From Burkholderiaceae bacterium (GTDB lineage: Bacteria > Pseudomonadota > Gammaproteobacteria > Burkholderiales > Burkholderiaceae_C): 64,000 nucleotides of DNA. The notes under the pieces are model-generated. The model saw only the letters and a program-made list of their open reading frames with translations. It was not told the origin of the DNA and did not search any database. Below, one piece after another: positions 7,488 through 16,250 of this stretch; position 1 is the stretch's first letter; each line of letters opens with the position of its first letter. Position numbers and translations under genes: made by a program. The DNA is taken from assembly GCA_019745555.1 (NCBI GenBank), contig JAIESX010000018.1, positions 41,284 through 105,283 of the forward strand. Reading direction: 5' to 3'.

Positions 7488-9194
7488 GTGAACAGCGCGG
7501 CGCAATCCCTGCTGCCGCCCTCCCCCGGTCTGCCCGTCTGGCGCGTGCTCGACACGAGCCTGGACATCGCACGCCTGCTCGCCCTCTGGCAGGCCTGGCG
7601 CGAGATGCCGGCGCGCCCGCGCGTGCTGCATCTCGTCGCGTTCACCGACACAGCGCCCACCGCCGCCCGGCTGCGCGCCTTGGCCACACCAGCCCAGGCT
7701 GCGCTGGCCGCAGAGCTGGCCGCATCCTGGGCCGGCCTGCTGCCCGGCATGCACCGCTTCCTGCTCGAAGGCGGGCAGTGCCAGCTCACGCTCTGCGTCG
7801 GTGAGCTGCAGGCGCTCCTGCGTGAACAGCGTTTCGAGGCCGACGCCGTCTGGCTCGACGCCGCGCAGCCCTGGGACCGCCACCGCCTCAAGGCCCTGGC
7901 GCGCTGCAGCCGGCGCGGCAGTGTTCTGGCCGGGGTGGCGGCGGACACCCCGCTGGCGCCGGCGCTGCGTGAACAGGGTTATGTGCTGCGAGACGGCCAC
8001 TGGCAGCACGACCCGCCCTGGGCCACACGCCAGCGCGACGCCGCGCGTAGCACGCCCGCGACCGTCGGCCGCTGCGCTGTCATCGGCTCAGGCCTGGCCG
8101 GCGCCAGCGTGGCCGCCGTGCTGGCGCGTCGCGGCTGGCTGGTGGACGTGCTCGACGCTGCTTCCGAGCCCGCGGCCGGCGCCTCGGGCCTGCCCGCGGG
8201 CCTGCTGATCCCCTATGCCTCGGCCAACGACAGCCCGCGCGCGCGCCTCACACGTGCCGGCCTGCGCCTGGTGCGCGCCGAGGCGCAGCGCATGCTGCAA
8301 GCGGGCGATGACTGGGGCCCGACCGGTGTGCTGGAGCTGCGGCTCGAGGGCCGCGGTGGCCTGCCGCCAGGCTGGCCTGCCGCCGGTGCCGAGCTCTCGC
8401 ACCCCATCAGACTCGACAGCACACAAGCCTGGCAGCATGGGCTGCAGACTGACGAGGCGCTCTGGCACACCCAGGCCGCCTGGATCAAACCCGCGCAACT
8501 CGTCCGCGCCTGGCTGGCCGAACCCGGTGTGCGTTTTGTCGGCCACAGCGCTGTCGCCAGCATGCGTGCCATCGAGGCAGGCTGGGAGCTGCTGGACGCC
8601 CAAGGCAGCGTGCTCACCGCGACGGACCAGGTGGTGCTGGCCAACGCCCTCGATGCACCGCGCCTGCTTGCCAATGCGCACCTGTCGCTGCCGCCCATGC
8701 ACGGGATGCGGGGCGTGCTGAGCTGGGCCCTGCACACGCCTGCATCATCCGCGGTGAGCCCACCGCATCCGGTCAACGGTGCGGGCAGTTTCATCCCCGA
8801 CGTGCCCGTGTCCGGCGGCCGGGCCTGGTACGCCGGCTCCACCTACGAGAACATCGCCGGCCCCGCCGCACCCCAGGCCGAACATCTGCAGGCCGACCTG
8901 GACAAGCTGCGCCGCCTGCTGCCCGCCACGGCCGCAGCCCTGGCCCCGGACTACGCGGCCGACCGCGTGCAGGCCTGGGAAGCCGTGCGCTGCGTGAGCC
9001 GCGATCGCCTGCCCCTGGTGGGTCCGCTGCAGGAGGTACCGCAGCCCACGCTGTGGATCAGCGCCGCGATGGGGTCGCGCGGCCTGAGCCTCGCCATGCT
9101 CTGCGCCGAGTGGCTGGCGGCGCAGATCGGGGCCGAGCCCTGGCCGATGGAAGCCACGCTGGCACGGGCTCTGAGTCTGCGCCGGGACCGCTGA
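7488..9194 (+). CDS. mnmC: MnmC-like tRNA-modifying FAD oxidoreductase with degenerate methyltransferase half
   Basis: MnmC normally has two halves: an FAD oxidoreductase that removes carboxymethyl from cmnm5s2U34 in tRNA, and a SAM methyltransferase that makes mnm5s2U34. The 568-residue product has a clear C-terminal FAD half: dinucleotide fold IGSGLAGASVAAVLARRG at about residues 199-216, PAGLLIPYAS near 236, and a late VRCVSRDRLPLVGPL. The N-terminal ~185 residues resemble the methyltransferase half only in its later part (LPGMHRFLLEGGQCQLTL). The GFGTG-type SAM motif is absent, and the usual LDGFAP segment reads LDAAQP. The family is usually 620-660 residues. The start is GTG at 7488; a hairpin precedes it. 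Confidence 0.8.
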   Translation: MNSAAQSLLPPSPGLPVWRVLDTSLDIARLLALWQAWREMPARPRVLHLVAFTDTAPTAARLRALATPAQAALAAELAASWAGLLPGMHRFLLEGGQCQLTLCVGELQALLREQRFEADAVWLDAAQPWDRHRLKALARCSRRGSVLAGVAADTPLAPALREQGYVLRDGHWQHDPPWATRQRDAARSTPATVGRCAVIGSGLAGASVAAVLARRGWLVDVLDAASEPAAGASGLPAGLLIPYASANDSPRARLTRAGLRLVRAEAQRMLQAGDDWGPTGVLELRLEGRGGLPPGWPAAGAELSHPIRLDSTQAWQHGLQTDEALWHTQAAWIKPAQLVRAWLAEPGVRFVGHSAVASMRAIEAGWELLDAQGSVLTATDQVVLANALDAPRLLANAHLSLPPMHGMRGVLSWALHTPASSAVSPPHPVNGAGSFIPDVPVSGGRAWYAGSTYENIAGPAAPQAEHLQADLDKLRRLLPATAAALAPDYAADRVQAWEAVRCVSRDRLPLVGPLQEVPQPTLWISAAMGSRGLSLAMLCAEWLAAQIGAEPWPMEATLARALSLRRDR

Positions 9195-9218
9195 ACTTTG
9201 CCCCACAATGCGCCCACC

Positions 9219-10193
9219 ATGGGCCACAAGATCCTCCTCGACTGCGACCCCGGCGCCGACGACGCGCTGGCCCTGTACTTCGCATTGGCGCATCCAGAGC
9301 TGGACCTGCTGGCCGTCACCACCACCTACGGCCGCGTGCCCCTGGCCCAGGCCACGCGCAACGCCCTGCTGCTCTGCGCCCTGGCCGGCCGCGCCGAGCT
9401 GCCGGTCTGCAGCGGCGTGCCCACGCCCCTGCGCAAGGTCATGGGACTGCACGACCCGCAAAGCCACGGCAGCGACGGGCTGGGGGATTTGCCGGAACAG
9501 ATGACACCGGTCCATGGTGCCGACGAACGCTCGGCCGCGCGCTGTATCGTGGAACTGGCCCGGGCCCATCCGGGACAGCTGAGCCTGGTCTGCGCCGGGC
9601 CCCTGGGCAATGTGGCCCAGGCCCTGCGGCTGGAGCCCCGTCTGCCCGAGCTGCTGGGCCGCCTCGTGGTGGCCGGCGGCAGCATAAGCGCACCGGGCGA
9701 GGTCTCGCCCGTGGCCGAGCTCAATTTCTGGCTGGACCCGCATGCGGCCGACCAGGTGCTGACCGCCGGTTTCCCGCTCGTCATGCTGGGCCTGGACGTC
9801 AGCCAGGCCGCGCCCCTGCCCCTGGCCTGGACCGAGGCATGGGCGACCGGACGGTCCCACCCGGCCCTGGCCGCCCTGGCCCATGCCGTGCGCGTGCAAG
9901 CCACGGCCCGGGCTTCTTATGAGAGCGGCGAGCCCGCCTGCCCGTCCGGCGGCCTGCTGGCCCTGCTCTGGCTGCTCCAACCCCGTCTGTTCCAGACCAC
10001 GGCCGGCCGCATGCGGGCCGTGACCGAGGGCCTGGCCGAAGGCCAGAGCATCATGGACCGACGGGAAGAGCTGGCCTATGCCCAGCCAGGCTGGGAAAGC
10101 GAACTGCCCAGAATAGAGGCAGCCTTGAGCTTTGAGGCCCAGACCGGTCTGGAACTGGTCCGGCGCACACTGGCCTCGGATTGGCTGTCCTGA
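9219..10193 (+). CDS. Inosine/uridine-preferring-type nucleoside hydrolase
   Basis: A 324-residue member of the nucleoside hydrolase family, which cleaves the N-glycosidic bond of ribonucleosides using bound calcium. The diagnostic DCDPGADDALAL motif is at residues 7-18. HGSDGLGD and the substrate-site segment AELNFWLDPHAA follow. GLDVS supplies the late calcium-binding Asp. Substrate preference (purine or pyrimidine) is not clear. The ATG at 9219 is chosen because the product then begins MGHKILLDCDPG; a TTG at 9198 in the same frame is possible. It starts 24 nt after mnmC and may be cotranscribed. Confidence 0.9.
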   Translation: MGHKILLDCDPGADDALALYFALAHPELDLLAVTTTYGRVPLAQATRNALLLCALAGRAELPVCSGVPTPLRKVMGLHDPQSHGSDGLGDLPEQMTPVHGADERSAARCIVELARAHPGQLSLVCAGPLGNVAQALRLEPRLPELLGRLVVAGGSISAPGEVSPVAELNFWLDPHAADQVLTAGFPLVMLGLDVSQAAPLPLAWTEAWATGRSHPALAALAHAVRVQATARASYESGEPACPSGGLLALLWLLQPRLFQTTAGRMRAVTEGLAEGQSIMDRREELAYAQPGWESELPRIEAALSFEAQTGLELVRRTLASDWLS

Positions 10194-10202
10194 GGGCATC
10201 CT

Positions 10203-10265
10203 GAGCCTCTTTATTACCAGACGTTATAGAGCCCCAAGAAAAATGTAGTTTGGTATCTGAGGCTC
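10203..10265. promoter_or_regulatory. Interrupted inverted repeat in the leader of the cys assimilation operon
   Basis: GAGCCTC (10203-10209) is complementary to GAGGCTC (10259-10265). Inside these, TACCA (10215-10219) is complementary to TGGTA (10251-10255). Together they could form a two-step stem with a large apical loop, ending 19 nt before the ATG of the TauE-like gene (10285). The region is AT-rich (TTTATTACC, TTATAG), and the 91-bp gap must hold the operon promoter. It could be an operator dyad, an RNA leader structure, or a terminator for the preceding nucleoside hydrolase gene. No T-run follows the stem. Confidence 0.4.
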
Positions 10266-10284
10266 GCCTTCTACAGTCTCGGCC

Positions 10285-11076
10285 ATGCAAGACGTGGCGT
10301 TCATATTGGCGGGCTTCGTGGTCGGTACGGTCGTGGGCCTGACCGGCGTGGGCGGCGGCTCGCTGATGACGCCCATCCTGATCTTCTTTTTCGGCGTCAA
10401 GCCGCACCTGGCCGTCGGCACCGACCTGCTGTTCGCGGCCTTCACCAAGCTGGGCGGCACCGTGCGCCTGGCCCGCTCGCGTCTGGTGGACTGGCGCATC
10501 GTTCTCAACCTCTCGGCCGGCAGCATCCTCGCCGCGCTGATCACCCTCTACATCCTGCACCGCGTCGGCCCGACCGATCCGGCCGTGCAGGCCATCATGA
10601 CCGGCACCCTGGGCGTGGCCCTGCTGCTCACGGCCGCTGCCACCCTCTACAAGGCCGTGCGCGGCAAGACCCTGCCGGCCACGCTGGCCCCCGGCCAGGA
10701 GGACCACGCGGCCCGCCCGCGCCACTGGAGCCTGCCGCTGCTGCTGGGCGCCCTCGTGGGCACGCTGGTGACTCTGACTTCGGTGGGTGCCGGCGCCATC
10801 GGCGTGAGCGTGCTGCTCATCATCTATCCCCTGCTGCCGCTGCCGCGCATCGTCGCTGCCGACATCGCCTATGCCGTGCCGCTGACCCTGGTGGCCGGCC
10901 TGGGCCACGCCTCCCTGGGCTCGGTGGACTGGCGGCTGCTGGCCCTGCTGCTGGCTGGCTCCCTGCCCGGTATCTGGCTGGGCACCCATCTGATCCACCG
11001 CATCAACGAACGCGTGGTGCGTTCCATCCTTTCCGTGCTGCTGGCCTGGGCCGGCCTCAAGCTCATCGCCATCTGA
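10285..11076 (+). CDS. TauE/SafE-family (TSUP) membrane transporter linked to sulfate assimilation
   Basis: A 263-residue TSUP family membrane protein. Members move small sulfur or organic anions such as sulfite, sulfoacetate or sulfate. The N-terminal repeat carries AGFVVGTVVGLTGVGGGSLMTPIL (given here split: AGFVVGTVVG-LTGVGGGSL), the family signature, and the second repeat carries GALVGTLVTLTSVGAGAIG. About seven to eight membrane spans are visible, with a hydrophilic loop near residues 135-150. It is the first gene of the operon leading into cysI, 6 nt before the cysI start. Sulfate uptake or sulfite efflux are both plausible. Confidence 0.88.
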   Translation: MQDVAFILAGFVVGTVVGLTGVGGGSLMTPILIFFFGVKPHLAVGTDLLFAAFTKLGGTVRLARSRLVDWRIVLNLSAGSILAALITLYILHRVGPTDPAVQAIMTGTLGVALLLTAAATLYKAVRGKTLPATLAPGQEDHAARPRHWSLPLLLGALVGTLVTLTSVGAGAIGVSVLLIIYPLLPLPRIVAADIAYAVPLTLVAGLGHASLGSVDWRLLALLLAGSLPGIWLGTHLIHRINERVVRSILSVLLAWAGLKLIAI

Positions 11077-11082
11077 CCTGCC

Positions 11083-12903
11083 ATGTACCAATACACCGAA
11101 TTCGACCGTCAGTTCGTGCGCCTGCGCGCCGAGCAATACCGCGACCAGCTGACCCGCCGGCTCAACGGCCAGCTCAGCGAAGAGGAGTTCCGCCCCCTGC
11201 GTCTGCAGAACGGCTGGTATGTGCAACGCCACGCGCCCATGTTGCGCGTGGCCGTGCCCTACGGCGAACTCTCGGCCGTCCAGGTGCGGGTACTGGCCAG
11301 GATCGCCCGCGAGTACGACCAGCCCAGCCACGAAGTCTTCCAGGGCGCGGTCGCCGCGCAGAACAAGCTGGGGGACATCCAGCTGCGTGACGGCAAGGCC
11401 ATCGGCAGCCGCCTGACCACGGGCTACGCGCACTTCACCACGCGCCAGAACGTGCAGTTCAACTGGATTCCGCTGGACCAGAGCGCCGACGTCATGGACC
11501 TGCTGGCCAGCGTGAACATGCACGGCATCCAGACCAGCGGCAACTGCATCCGCAACATCACCAGCGACGCGCTGGCCGGCATCGCCGTGGACGAGGTGGC
11601 CGATCCGCGCCCCTTCGCCGAAATCCTGCGCCAGTGGAGCACGCTGCACCCCGAGTTCGCCTTCCTGCCGCGCAAGTTCAAGATCGCCATCACCGGCGCC
11701 AGGGAAGACCGTGCGGCCATCGCCTGGCATGACATCGGCCTGCAGCTGCTGCGCAACGACGAGGGCACGCTGGGCTTCAAGGTGCTGGTGGGCGGCGGCA
11801 TGGGCCGCACGCCGGTGATCGGAACCGTGATCCGCGAGTTCATCCCTTGCGACCAGATCATCAACTACGCCGAGGCCGTGGTGCGGGTCTACAACCGCTG
11901 GGGTCGCCGCGACAACAAGTACAAGGCCCGCATCAAGATCCTGGTCAAGGCCGAGGGCCAGCGCTATATCGACGAGGTGGAAGAGGAGTACCGCCAGATC
12001 GTCGAGGTCGATGGCGCGCCGCACACCATCACGGCCGCCGAGTTCGAGCGCGTCAGCGCCAATTTCGTGCCGCCCACCCTCACCTGCGACCGCAAGAGCG
12101 CCGATGCCAAGATCGCCCAGATCCTGCGTGCCGCCGCCGAGGACGACATCGAGTTCGGCCGCTGGCTGCAGCGCAACGTGCACGCGCACAAGAACCCGGA
12201 CCTGCGCGCCGTGACCCTGTCCTTCAAGCGCCTGGGCCAGTCGCCCGGTGACGCCACCGCGGCCCAGCTCGACGCCGTGGCCGAGCTGGCCGAGCGCTAC
12301 AGCGGCGGCGAGGTGCGCGTGACCCACCAGCAGAACCTCGTGCTGCCCTGGGTGCGCTGCGACCAGCTGGCCGAACTCTGGCGCGAGGCGCGCCACCTGG
12401 GGCTGGCCAAGCCCAATATCGGCCTGCTGACCGACATGATCGCCTGCCCCGGCGGTGACTTCTGCGACCTGGCCAACGCCCGCTCCCTGCCCCTGGCCGA
12501 AGCCATCACCGCGCGTTACCAGGACCTGGACGAGCTGCATGACATCGGCGAGATCGACCTGCACATCAGCGGCTGCATCAACTCCTGCGGTCACCACCAC
12601 AGCGGCCACATCGGCATCCTGGGCGTGGACAAGGACGGCAAGGAGTGGTACCAGGTCACACTGGGCGGCTCCGACGGCAAGCAGCTCTCGGGCGTCCCCG
12701 TGCCCGGCAAGGTCATCGGCCCCTCCTTCTCGTCCAACGAGGTGCCCGACGTCATCGAGGCGCTGATCGAGACCTACTGCGCGCAGCGCCAGGCGGGCGA
12801 GCTGTTCATCGACACGCTGCGCCGTGTCGGCCACGACCCGTTCAAGCAGGCCGGCAACCAGGCCCGCCACGAAACCGGCCAGGCCGAAGTGGCCACCGCC
12901 TGA
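11083..12903 (+). CDS. cysI: CysI-type sulfite reductase (siroheme, [4Fe-4S])
   Basis: A 606-residue nitrite/sulfite reductase hemoprotein that reduces sulfite to sulfide with six electrons. Both pseudo-symmetric halves are present. The substrate-anion arginine region lies in YAHFTTRQNVQFNW, and NCIRNITSD is near residue 153. The cluster/siroheme cysteines form the pairs CPGGDFC (near residue 452) and CINSC (near 505), followed by GHHHSGHIGI. There is no CysJ flavoprotein gene next to it; electrons more likely come from the ferredoxin and its reductase downstream. It is followed after 13 nt by the DUF934 gene. Confidence 0.95.
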   Translation: MYQYTEFDRQFVRLRAEQYRDQLTRRLNGQLSEEEFRPLRLQNGWYVQRHAPMLRVAVPYGELSAVQVRVLARIAREYDQPSHEVFQGAVAAQNKLGDIQLRDGKAIGSRLTTGYAHFTTRQNVQFNWIPLDQSADVMDLLASVNMHGIQTSGNCIRNITSDALAGIAVDEVADPRPFAEILRQWSTLHPEFAFLPRKFKIAITGAREDRAAIAWHDIGLQLLRNDEGTLGFKVLVGGGMGRTPVIGTVIREFIPCDQIINYAEAVVRVYNRWGRRDNKYKARIKILVKAEGQRYIDEVEEEYRQIVEVDGAPHTITAAEFERVSANFVPPTLTCDRKSADAKIAQILRAAAEDDIEFGRWLQRNVHAHKNPDLRAVTLSFKRLGQSPGDATAAQLDAVAELAERYSGGEVRVTHQQNLVLPWVRCDQLAELWREARHLGLAKPNIGLLTDMIACPGGDFCDLANARSLPLAEAITARYQDLDELHDIGEIDLHISGCINSCGHHHSGHIGILGVDKDGKEWYQVTLGGSDGKQLSGVPVPGKVIGPSFSSNEVPDVIEALIETYCAQRQAGELFIDTLRRVGHDPFKQAGNQARHETGQAEVATA

Positions 12904-12916
12904 AGGAGTGCTTGTG

Positions 12917-13300
12917 ATGAAACTGATCCACGCCGATACCGCCACGACCGAGCCGCAAGGCCTGGGCGTGCTCACCCTGACCAACGATGCCGACCCGCGC
13001 AGCCTGTCGCTGGACGGCGTCGCGCGCATCGACCTGCACTTCCCCGCCTTCACCGATGGCCGCGCCCACAGCCAGGCCTTCCTGCTGCGCCGCCGCCTGG
13101 GTTTCCAGGGCGAGATCCGCGCCACGGGTGACGTGCTCGTCGACCAGCTGCCCCTGCTCGCGCGCAACGGTTTCACCGAGGCCGTGCTGCGCGCCGATCA
13201 GGACCTGGCCGTGGCCGAGCGCCAGCTGGAGCGCTTCAAGAGCTATTACCAGGGCGACGCCGTGCAGGCGCGCCCGCGTTTCGCGCGGGAGGCCGCATGA
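12917..13300 (+). CDS. DUF934 protein, CysI-associated
   Basis: A 127-residue DUF934 protein. This family is regularly found directly after cysI in proteobacteria lacking cysJ and is thought to support sulfite reduction, though its biochemical role is not established. Visible features are LTNDADPRSLSLDGVARIDLHF-like strands (around residues 24-45), the motif GRAHSQAFLLRRRLGF and a conserved-looking GDVLVDQLPLLARNGF. The ATG at 12917 is preferred because AAGGAG (12903-12908) is well placed; a GTG at 12914 is an alternative. It overlaps the cysH start in ATGA (13297-13300). Confidence 0.88.
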   Translation: MKLIHADTATTEPQGLGVLTLTNDADPRSLSLDGVARIDLHFPAFTDGRAHSQAFLLRRRLGFQGEIRATGDVLVDQLPLLARNGFTEAVLRADQDLAVAERQLERFKSYYQGDAVQARPRFAREAA

Positions 13301-13917
13301 GCATCGATCTCGCGAAGATCAACGCCGAGCTCGGCCGCGACGCCCCCGCCCTGGTGAAGTGGGCCCTGGGCCTGGGCCGGAAAGCCATCGTCACCACCAA
13401 TTTCCGCCCCTTCGAGGCGGTGATCCTGCACCTGGTCACGCGCGTGCAGCCGGATGTGCCCGTGGTCTGGATGGACAACGGCTACAACACCGACGCCACC
13501 TACCGCTACGCCGACGAAGTCACCAAGAAGCTCGGCCTGAACCTGAAGATCTACCTGCCGCTGCGCTCGCGTGCACACCGCGAGGCGGTGGACGGCCCGG
13601 TGCCCGCGCTGGACGATCCGCGCCACGCCGCCTTCACCCAGGAAGTGAAGCTCGAGCCCTTCGCGCGAGCTCTGCGCGAGACCGCCCCCCAGGTCTGGTT
13701 CACCGCCCTGCGCGCCACCGACTCCGCCGTGCGTGCCCAGATGGAGCCCGTGAGCATCAACCCGGACGGCCTGATCAAGGTCGCCCCGCTGCTGCACTGG
13801 TCGTCCAAGGACCTGTACCAGTACTGCGAGATCCACGGCCTGCCCAACAACTTCGACTACGTGGACCCGACCAAGGGCGAAGAGCAGCGCGAATGCGGCC
13901 TGCATCTCGCCCATTGA
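13297..13917 (+). CDS. cysH: CysH-type (phospho)adenylyl-sulfate reductase without Fe-S cysteine pairs
   Basis: A 206-residue enzyme that reduces activated sulfate (APS or PAPS) to sulfite using thioredoxin. WMDNGYNTDATYRYADEV (residues 53-70) matches the DTGY region of known CysH, WFTALRATDSAVRAQM the nucleotide-binding segment, and the C-terminal ECGLH holds the single catalytic cysteine. The CC...CxxC ligands of the [4Fe-4S] APS reductases are absent, so by motif it looks PAPS-type. No APS kinase (CysC) is encoded in this window, which leaves the true substrate open. It is shorter than the E. coli enzyme (about 244 residues) and is translationally coupled to DUF934. Confidence 0.88.
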   Translation: MSIDLAKINAELGRDAPALVKWALGLGRKAIVTTNFRPFEAVILHLVTRVQPDVPVVWMDNGYNTDATYRYADEVTKKLGLNLKIYLPLRSRAHREAVDGPVPALDDPRHAAFTQEVKLEPFARALRETAPQVWFTALRATDSAVRAQMEPVSINPDGLIKVAPLLHWSSKDLYQYCEIHGLPNNFDYVDPTKGEEQRECGLHLAH

Positions 13918-13937
13918 GGCCCAATGAAGAGAGCACC

Positions 13938-14882
13938 ATGAACGCCCGTACACAACACGAACTCCTGGACCCGCCGGTGCACCACCTCAGCAATGCACAC
14001 CTCGACGCGCTCGAGGAAGAAACCATCTTCATCCTGCGCGAGGTGGCAGCCACCTTCGAGCGCCCCGCCCTGCTGTTCTCGGGCGGCAAGGACTCGCTGG
14101 TCATGCTCAAGTGCGCGGAAAAGGCTTTCGGCATCGGCCGCCTGCCCTACCCGCTGCTGATGATCGACACCGGCCACAACTTCCCCGAAGTGACCGATTT
14201 CCGCGACCAGCGCGCCCGGGAGCTCGGTGCCGAACTCATCGTGCGCAGTGTGGAAGACTCCATGAAGCGTGGTACCGTGCGCCTGGCCCACCCGGGCGAG
14301 AGCCGCAACGTGCACCAGTCGGTCACGCTGCTCGAGGCCATCGAGGAATTCCGCTTCGACGCCCTGATCGGCGGCGCCCGCCGCGACGAGGAGAAGGCCC
14401 GTGCCAAGGAGCGCATCTTCTCCCACCGAGACAGCTTCGGCCAGTGGCAGCCCAAGGCCCAGCGCCCCGAGCTCTGGACCCTGTTCAATACGCGTCTGGC
14501 CCCGGGCGAGCACTTCCGCGTCTTCCCCATCTCCAACTGGACCGAACTCGACGTCTGGCAGTACATCGAGCGCGAGAACATCGCCCTGCCCTCGATCTAC
14601 TACACGCACAAGCGCGAGGTGGTGGACCGCCGCGGCATGCTGGCGCCGGTGACCGAACTCACGCCGCCGCGCCCCGGTGAACAGGTGGTGATCCGCGACG
14701 TGCGTTTCCGTACCGTGGGCGACATCACCTGCACCTGCCCTGTGGCCAGCACGGCCGCCACGGCCGCCGACATCGTGATCGAAACCCTGGCCGCCGAGGT
14801 CAGCGAGCGCGGCGCCACGCGCATGGACGACCAGACGTCCGATGCCTCGATGGAAAAACGCAAGAAAGACGGTTACTTCTGA
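13938..14882 (+). CDS. cysD: CysD, sulfate adenylyltransferase subunit 2
   Basis: Catalytic subunit of ATP sulfurylase; with the GTPase CysN it forms adenosine 5'-phosphosulfate from sulfate and ATP. The 314-residue product has the PP-loop motif SGGKDS at residues 48-53, DTGHNFPEVTDFRD near 84, and the family stretch GGARRDEEKARAKER. The C-terminus ends KRKKDGYF, as is usual for CysD. The ATG at 13938 lies 20 nt after cysH; the frame stays open far upstream, but homology begins here. Its TGA overlaps the cysN ATG by one base (14882), consistent with coupled synthesis of the heterodimer. Confidence 0.97.
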   Translation: MNARTQHELLDPPVHHLSNAHLDALEEETIFILREVAATFERPALLFSGGKDSLVMLKCAEKAFGIGRLPYPLLMIDTGHNFPEVTDFRDQRARELGAELIVRSVEDSMKRGTVRLAHPGESRNVHQSVTLLEAIEEFRFDALIGGARRDEEKARAKERIFSHRDSFGQWQPKAQRPELWTLFNTRLAPGEHFRVFPISNWTELDVWQYIERENIALPSIYYTHKREVVDRRGMLAPVTELTPPRPGEQVVIRDVRFRTVGDITCTCPVASTAATAADIVIETLAAEVSERGATRMDDQTSDASMEKRKKDGYF

Positions 14883-16135
14883 TGGACGCCCTGAAATTCA
14901 TCACCTGCGGCTCGGTCGACGACGGCAAGAGCACCCTGATCGGCCGCCTGCTGGTCGACACCCGCGCCGTGCTGCAGGACCACCTGGCCGGCGTACAGCG
15001 CCAGGGCCAGACCGACCTGGCCCTGCTGACCGATGGCCTCTCGGCCGAGCGCGAGCAGGGCATCACCATCGACGTGGCCTACCGCTACTTCAGCACCGAG
15101 ACGCGCAAGTTCATCATCGGCGACGCGCCCGGCCATGAGCAGTACACCCGCAACATGGTCACCGCCGCATCGAGTGCCGACGCCGCCGTGGTGCTGGTCG
15201 ATGCCACCAAACTCGACTGGCAGAACCCGGCCCTGGGCCTGCTGCCGCAGACGCGCCGCCACAGCCTGCTGCTACAGCTGCTGCGTGTGCCCTCCATCGT
15301 CTTCGCCGTCAACAAGCTCGACGCCGTGGCCGACGCGGCCCTGGCCTACAAGCACATCCGTGATGCGTTGCAGGCCTTTGCGCAAAGCGCCGGCCTGGCC
15401 GTGCAGGCCACCGTACCGGTCTCGGCCCTGCAGGGCTGGAACGTGGTCGATGCAGCCAGCGAGGCCGGCTGGTGCGGCTATGTGGGCCCCACGCTGCTGC
15501 AGATCCTCGAGGCCCTGCCGACCACCGAGGCCGACACCGAGCTGCCCCTGGCCTTTCCGGTGCAGTGGGTGGAGAAGTTCTCCTCCTCCAGTGACACCAG
15601 CCAGGGCCGCCGCGTCTTCTGGGGCCGTGTGGCCGCCGGGGGTGTGAAGGCCGGTGACAGCGTGAAGATCTTCCCCAGCGGCCAGACGGCGACCGTGGCC
15701 CAGGTGCTCAACCACGTGCGCAAGCCGGGCGAAGTGGCCGCCGGTCACAGCGCGGGCATCGTGCTGGACCGCGAAGTCGACGTCTCGCGCGGCGACTGGC
15801 TGCTGGCTCCGGCGCACGGCGAAGCCAGCCGTGAGCTGGCTGTCACCGTGGCCTGGATGGACGACGAGCCCCTGGTGGCGGGCCGGGTCTACTGGGCCCT
15901 GCACGGCCACCGCTGGGTCAAGGCCAAGGTCAAGCGCATCGTGCACCGCCTCAACATCCACACCCTGGCCGAGGAAGAAGCCCGGCAGCTCGAACCCAAT
16001 GCCATCGGCCATGTCGAGCTGGCCTTGCAGGAAGCCCTGGTGGCCCTGCCCTTCGCCCGCGCCCGGGCCCTGGGTTCGCTGATCCTGGTGGACACGGCCA
16101 GCCACAAGACTTCGGGGGCCGTGCTCGTGAACTGA
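14882..16135 (+). CDS. cysN: CysN, sulfate adenylyltransferase subunit 1 (GTPase)
   Basis: Regulatory GTPase subunit of ATP sulfurylase, related to elongation factor Tu. The 417-residue product has the P-loop GSVDDGKST (residues 10-18), switch region [27 protein letters not shown] and NKLDAV for guanine recognition, followed by two beta-barrel domains. It is shorter than E. coli CysN (about 475 residues) and has no CysC (APS kinase) fusion at its C-terminus. It is the last gene of the tightly packed tauE-cysN run; a 115-bp gap with AT-rich sequence separates it from the ferredoxin gene. Confidence 0.96.
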   Translation: MDALKFITCGSVDDGKSTLIGRLLVDTRAVLQDHLAGVQRQGQTDLALLTDGLSAEREQGITIDVAYRYFSTETRKFIIGDAPGHEQYTRNMVTAASSADAAVVLVDATKLDWQNPALGLLPQTRRHSLLLQLLRVPSIVFAVNKLDAVADAALAYKHIRDALQAFAQSAGLAVQATVPVSALQGWNVVDAASEAGWCGYVGPTLLQILEALPTTEADTELPLAFPVQWVEKFSSSSDTSQGRRVFWGRVAAGGVKAGDSVKIFPSGQTATVAQVLNHVRKPGEVAAGHSAGIVLDREVDVSRGDWLLAPAHGEASRELAVTVAWMDDEPLVAGRVYWALHGHRWVKAKVKRIVHRLNIHTLAEEEARQLEPNAIGHVELALQEALVALPFARARALGSLILVDTASHKTSGAVLVN

Positions 16136-16250
16136 GACGTCCCGGGGCTTGATCCAGCGCAACAACCCTCTGCATGACAAGGCCGGCCCACCCCGGCCCC
16201 AGCAAAAGCCAATAAAATCAAGGGTTTCTACCCATCTCACAGAATTAAAA

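Noticed and set aside
10201..10284. A third copy of the sulfur element before the tauE-cysI operon
   Set aside because: Both orientations were compared with AACCAATA-N9-TTGCTTATT; only short fragments such as TTATTACC match, and the spacing is wrong.
10051..13176. A 1041-codon minus-strand open frame across tauE, cysI and DUF934
   Set aside because: The product is Gly/His/Ala/Val-rich without domains, and it is antisense to three well-supported sulfur genes. It is a high-GC artefact.
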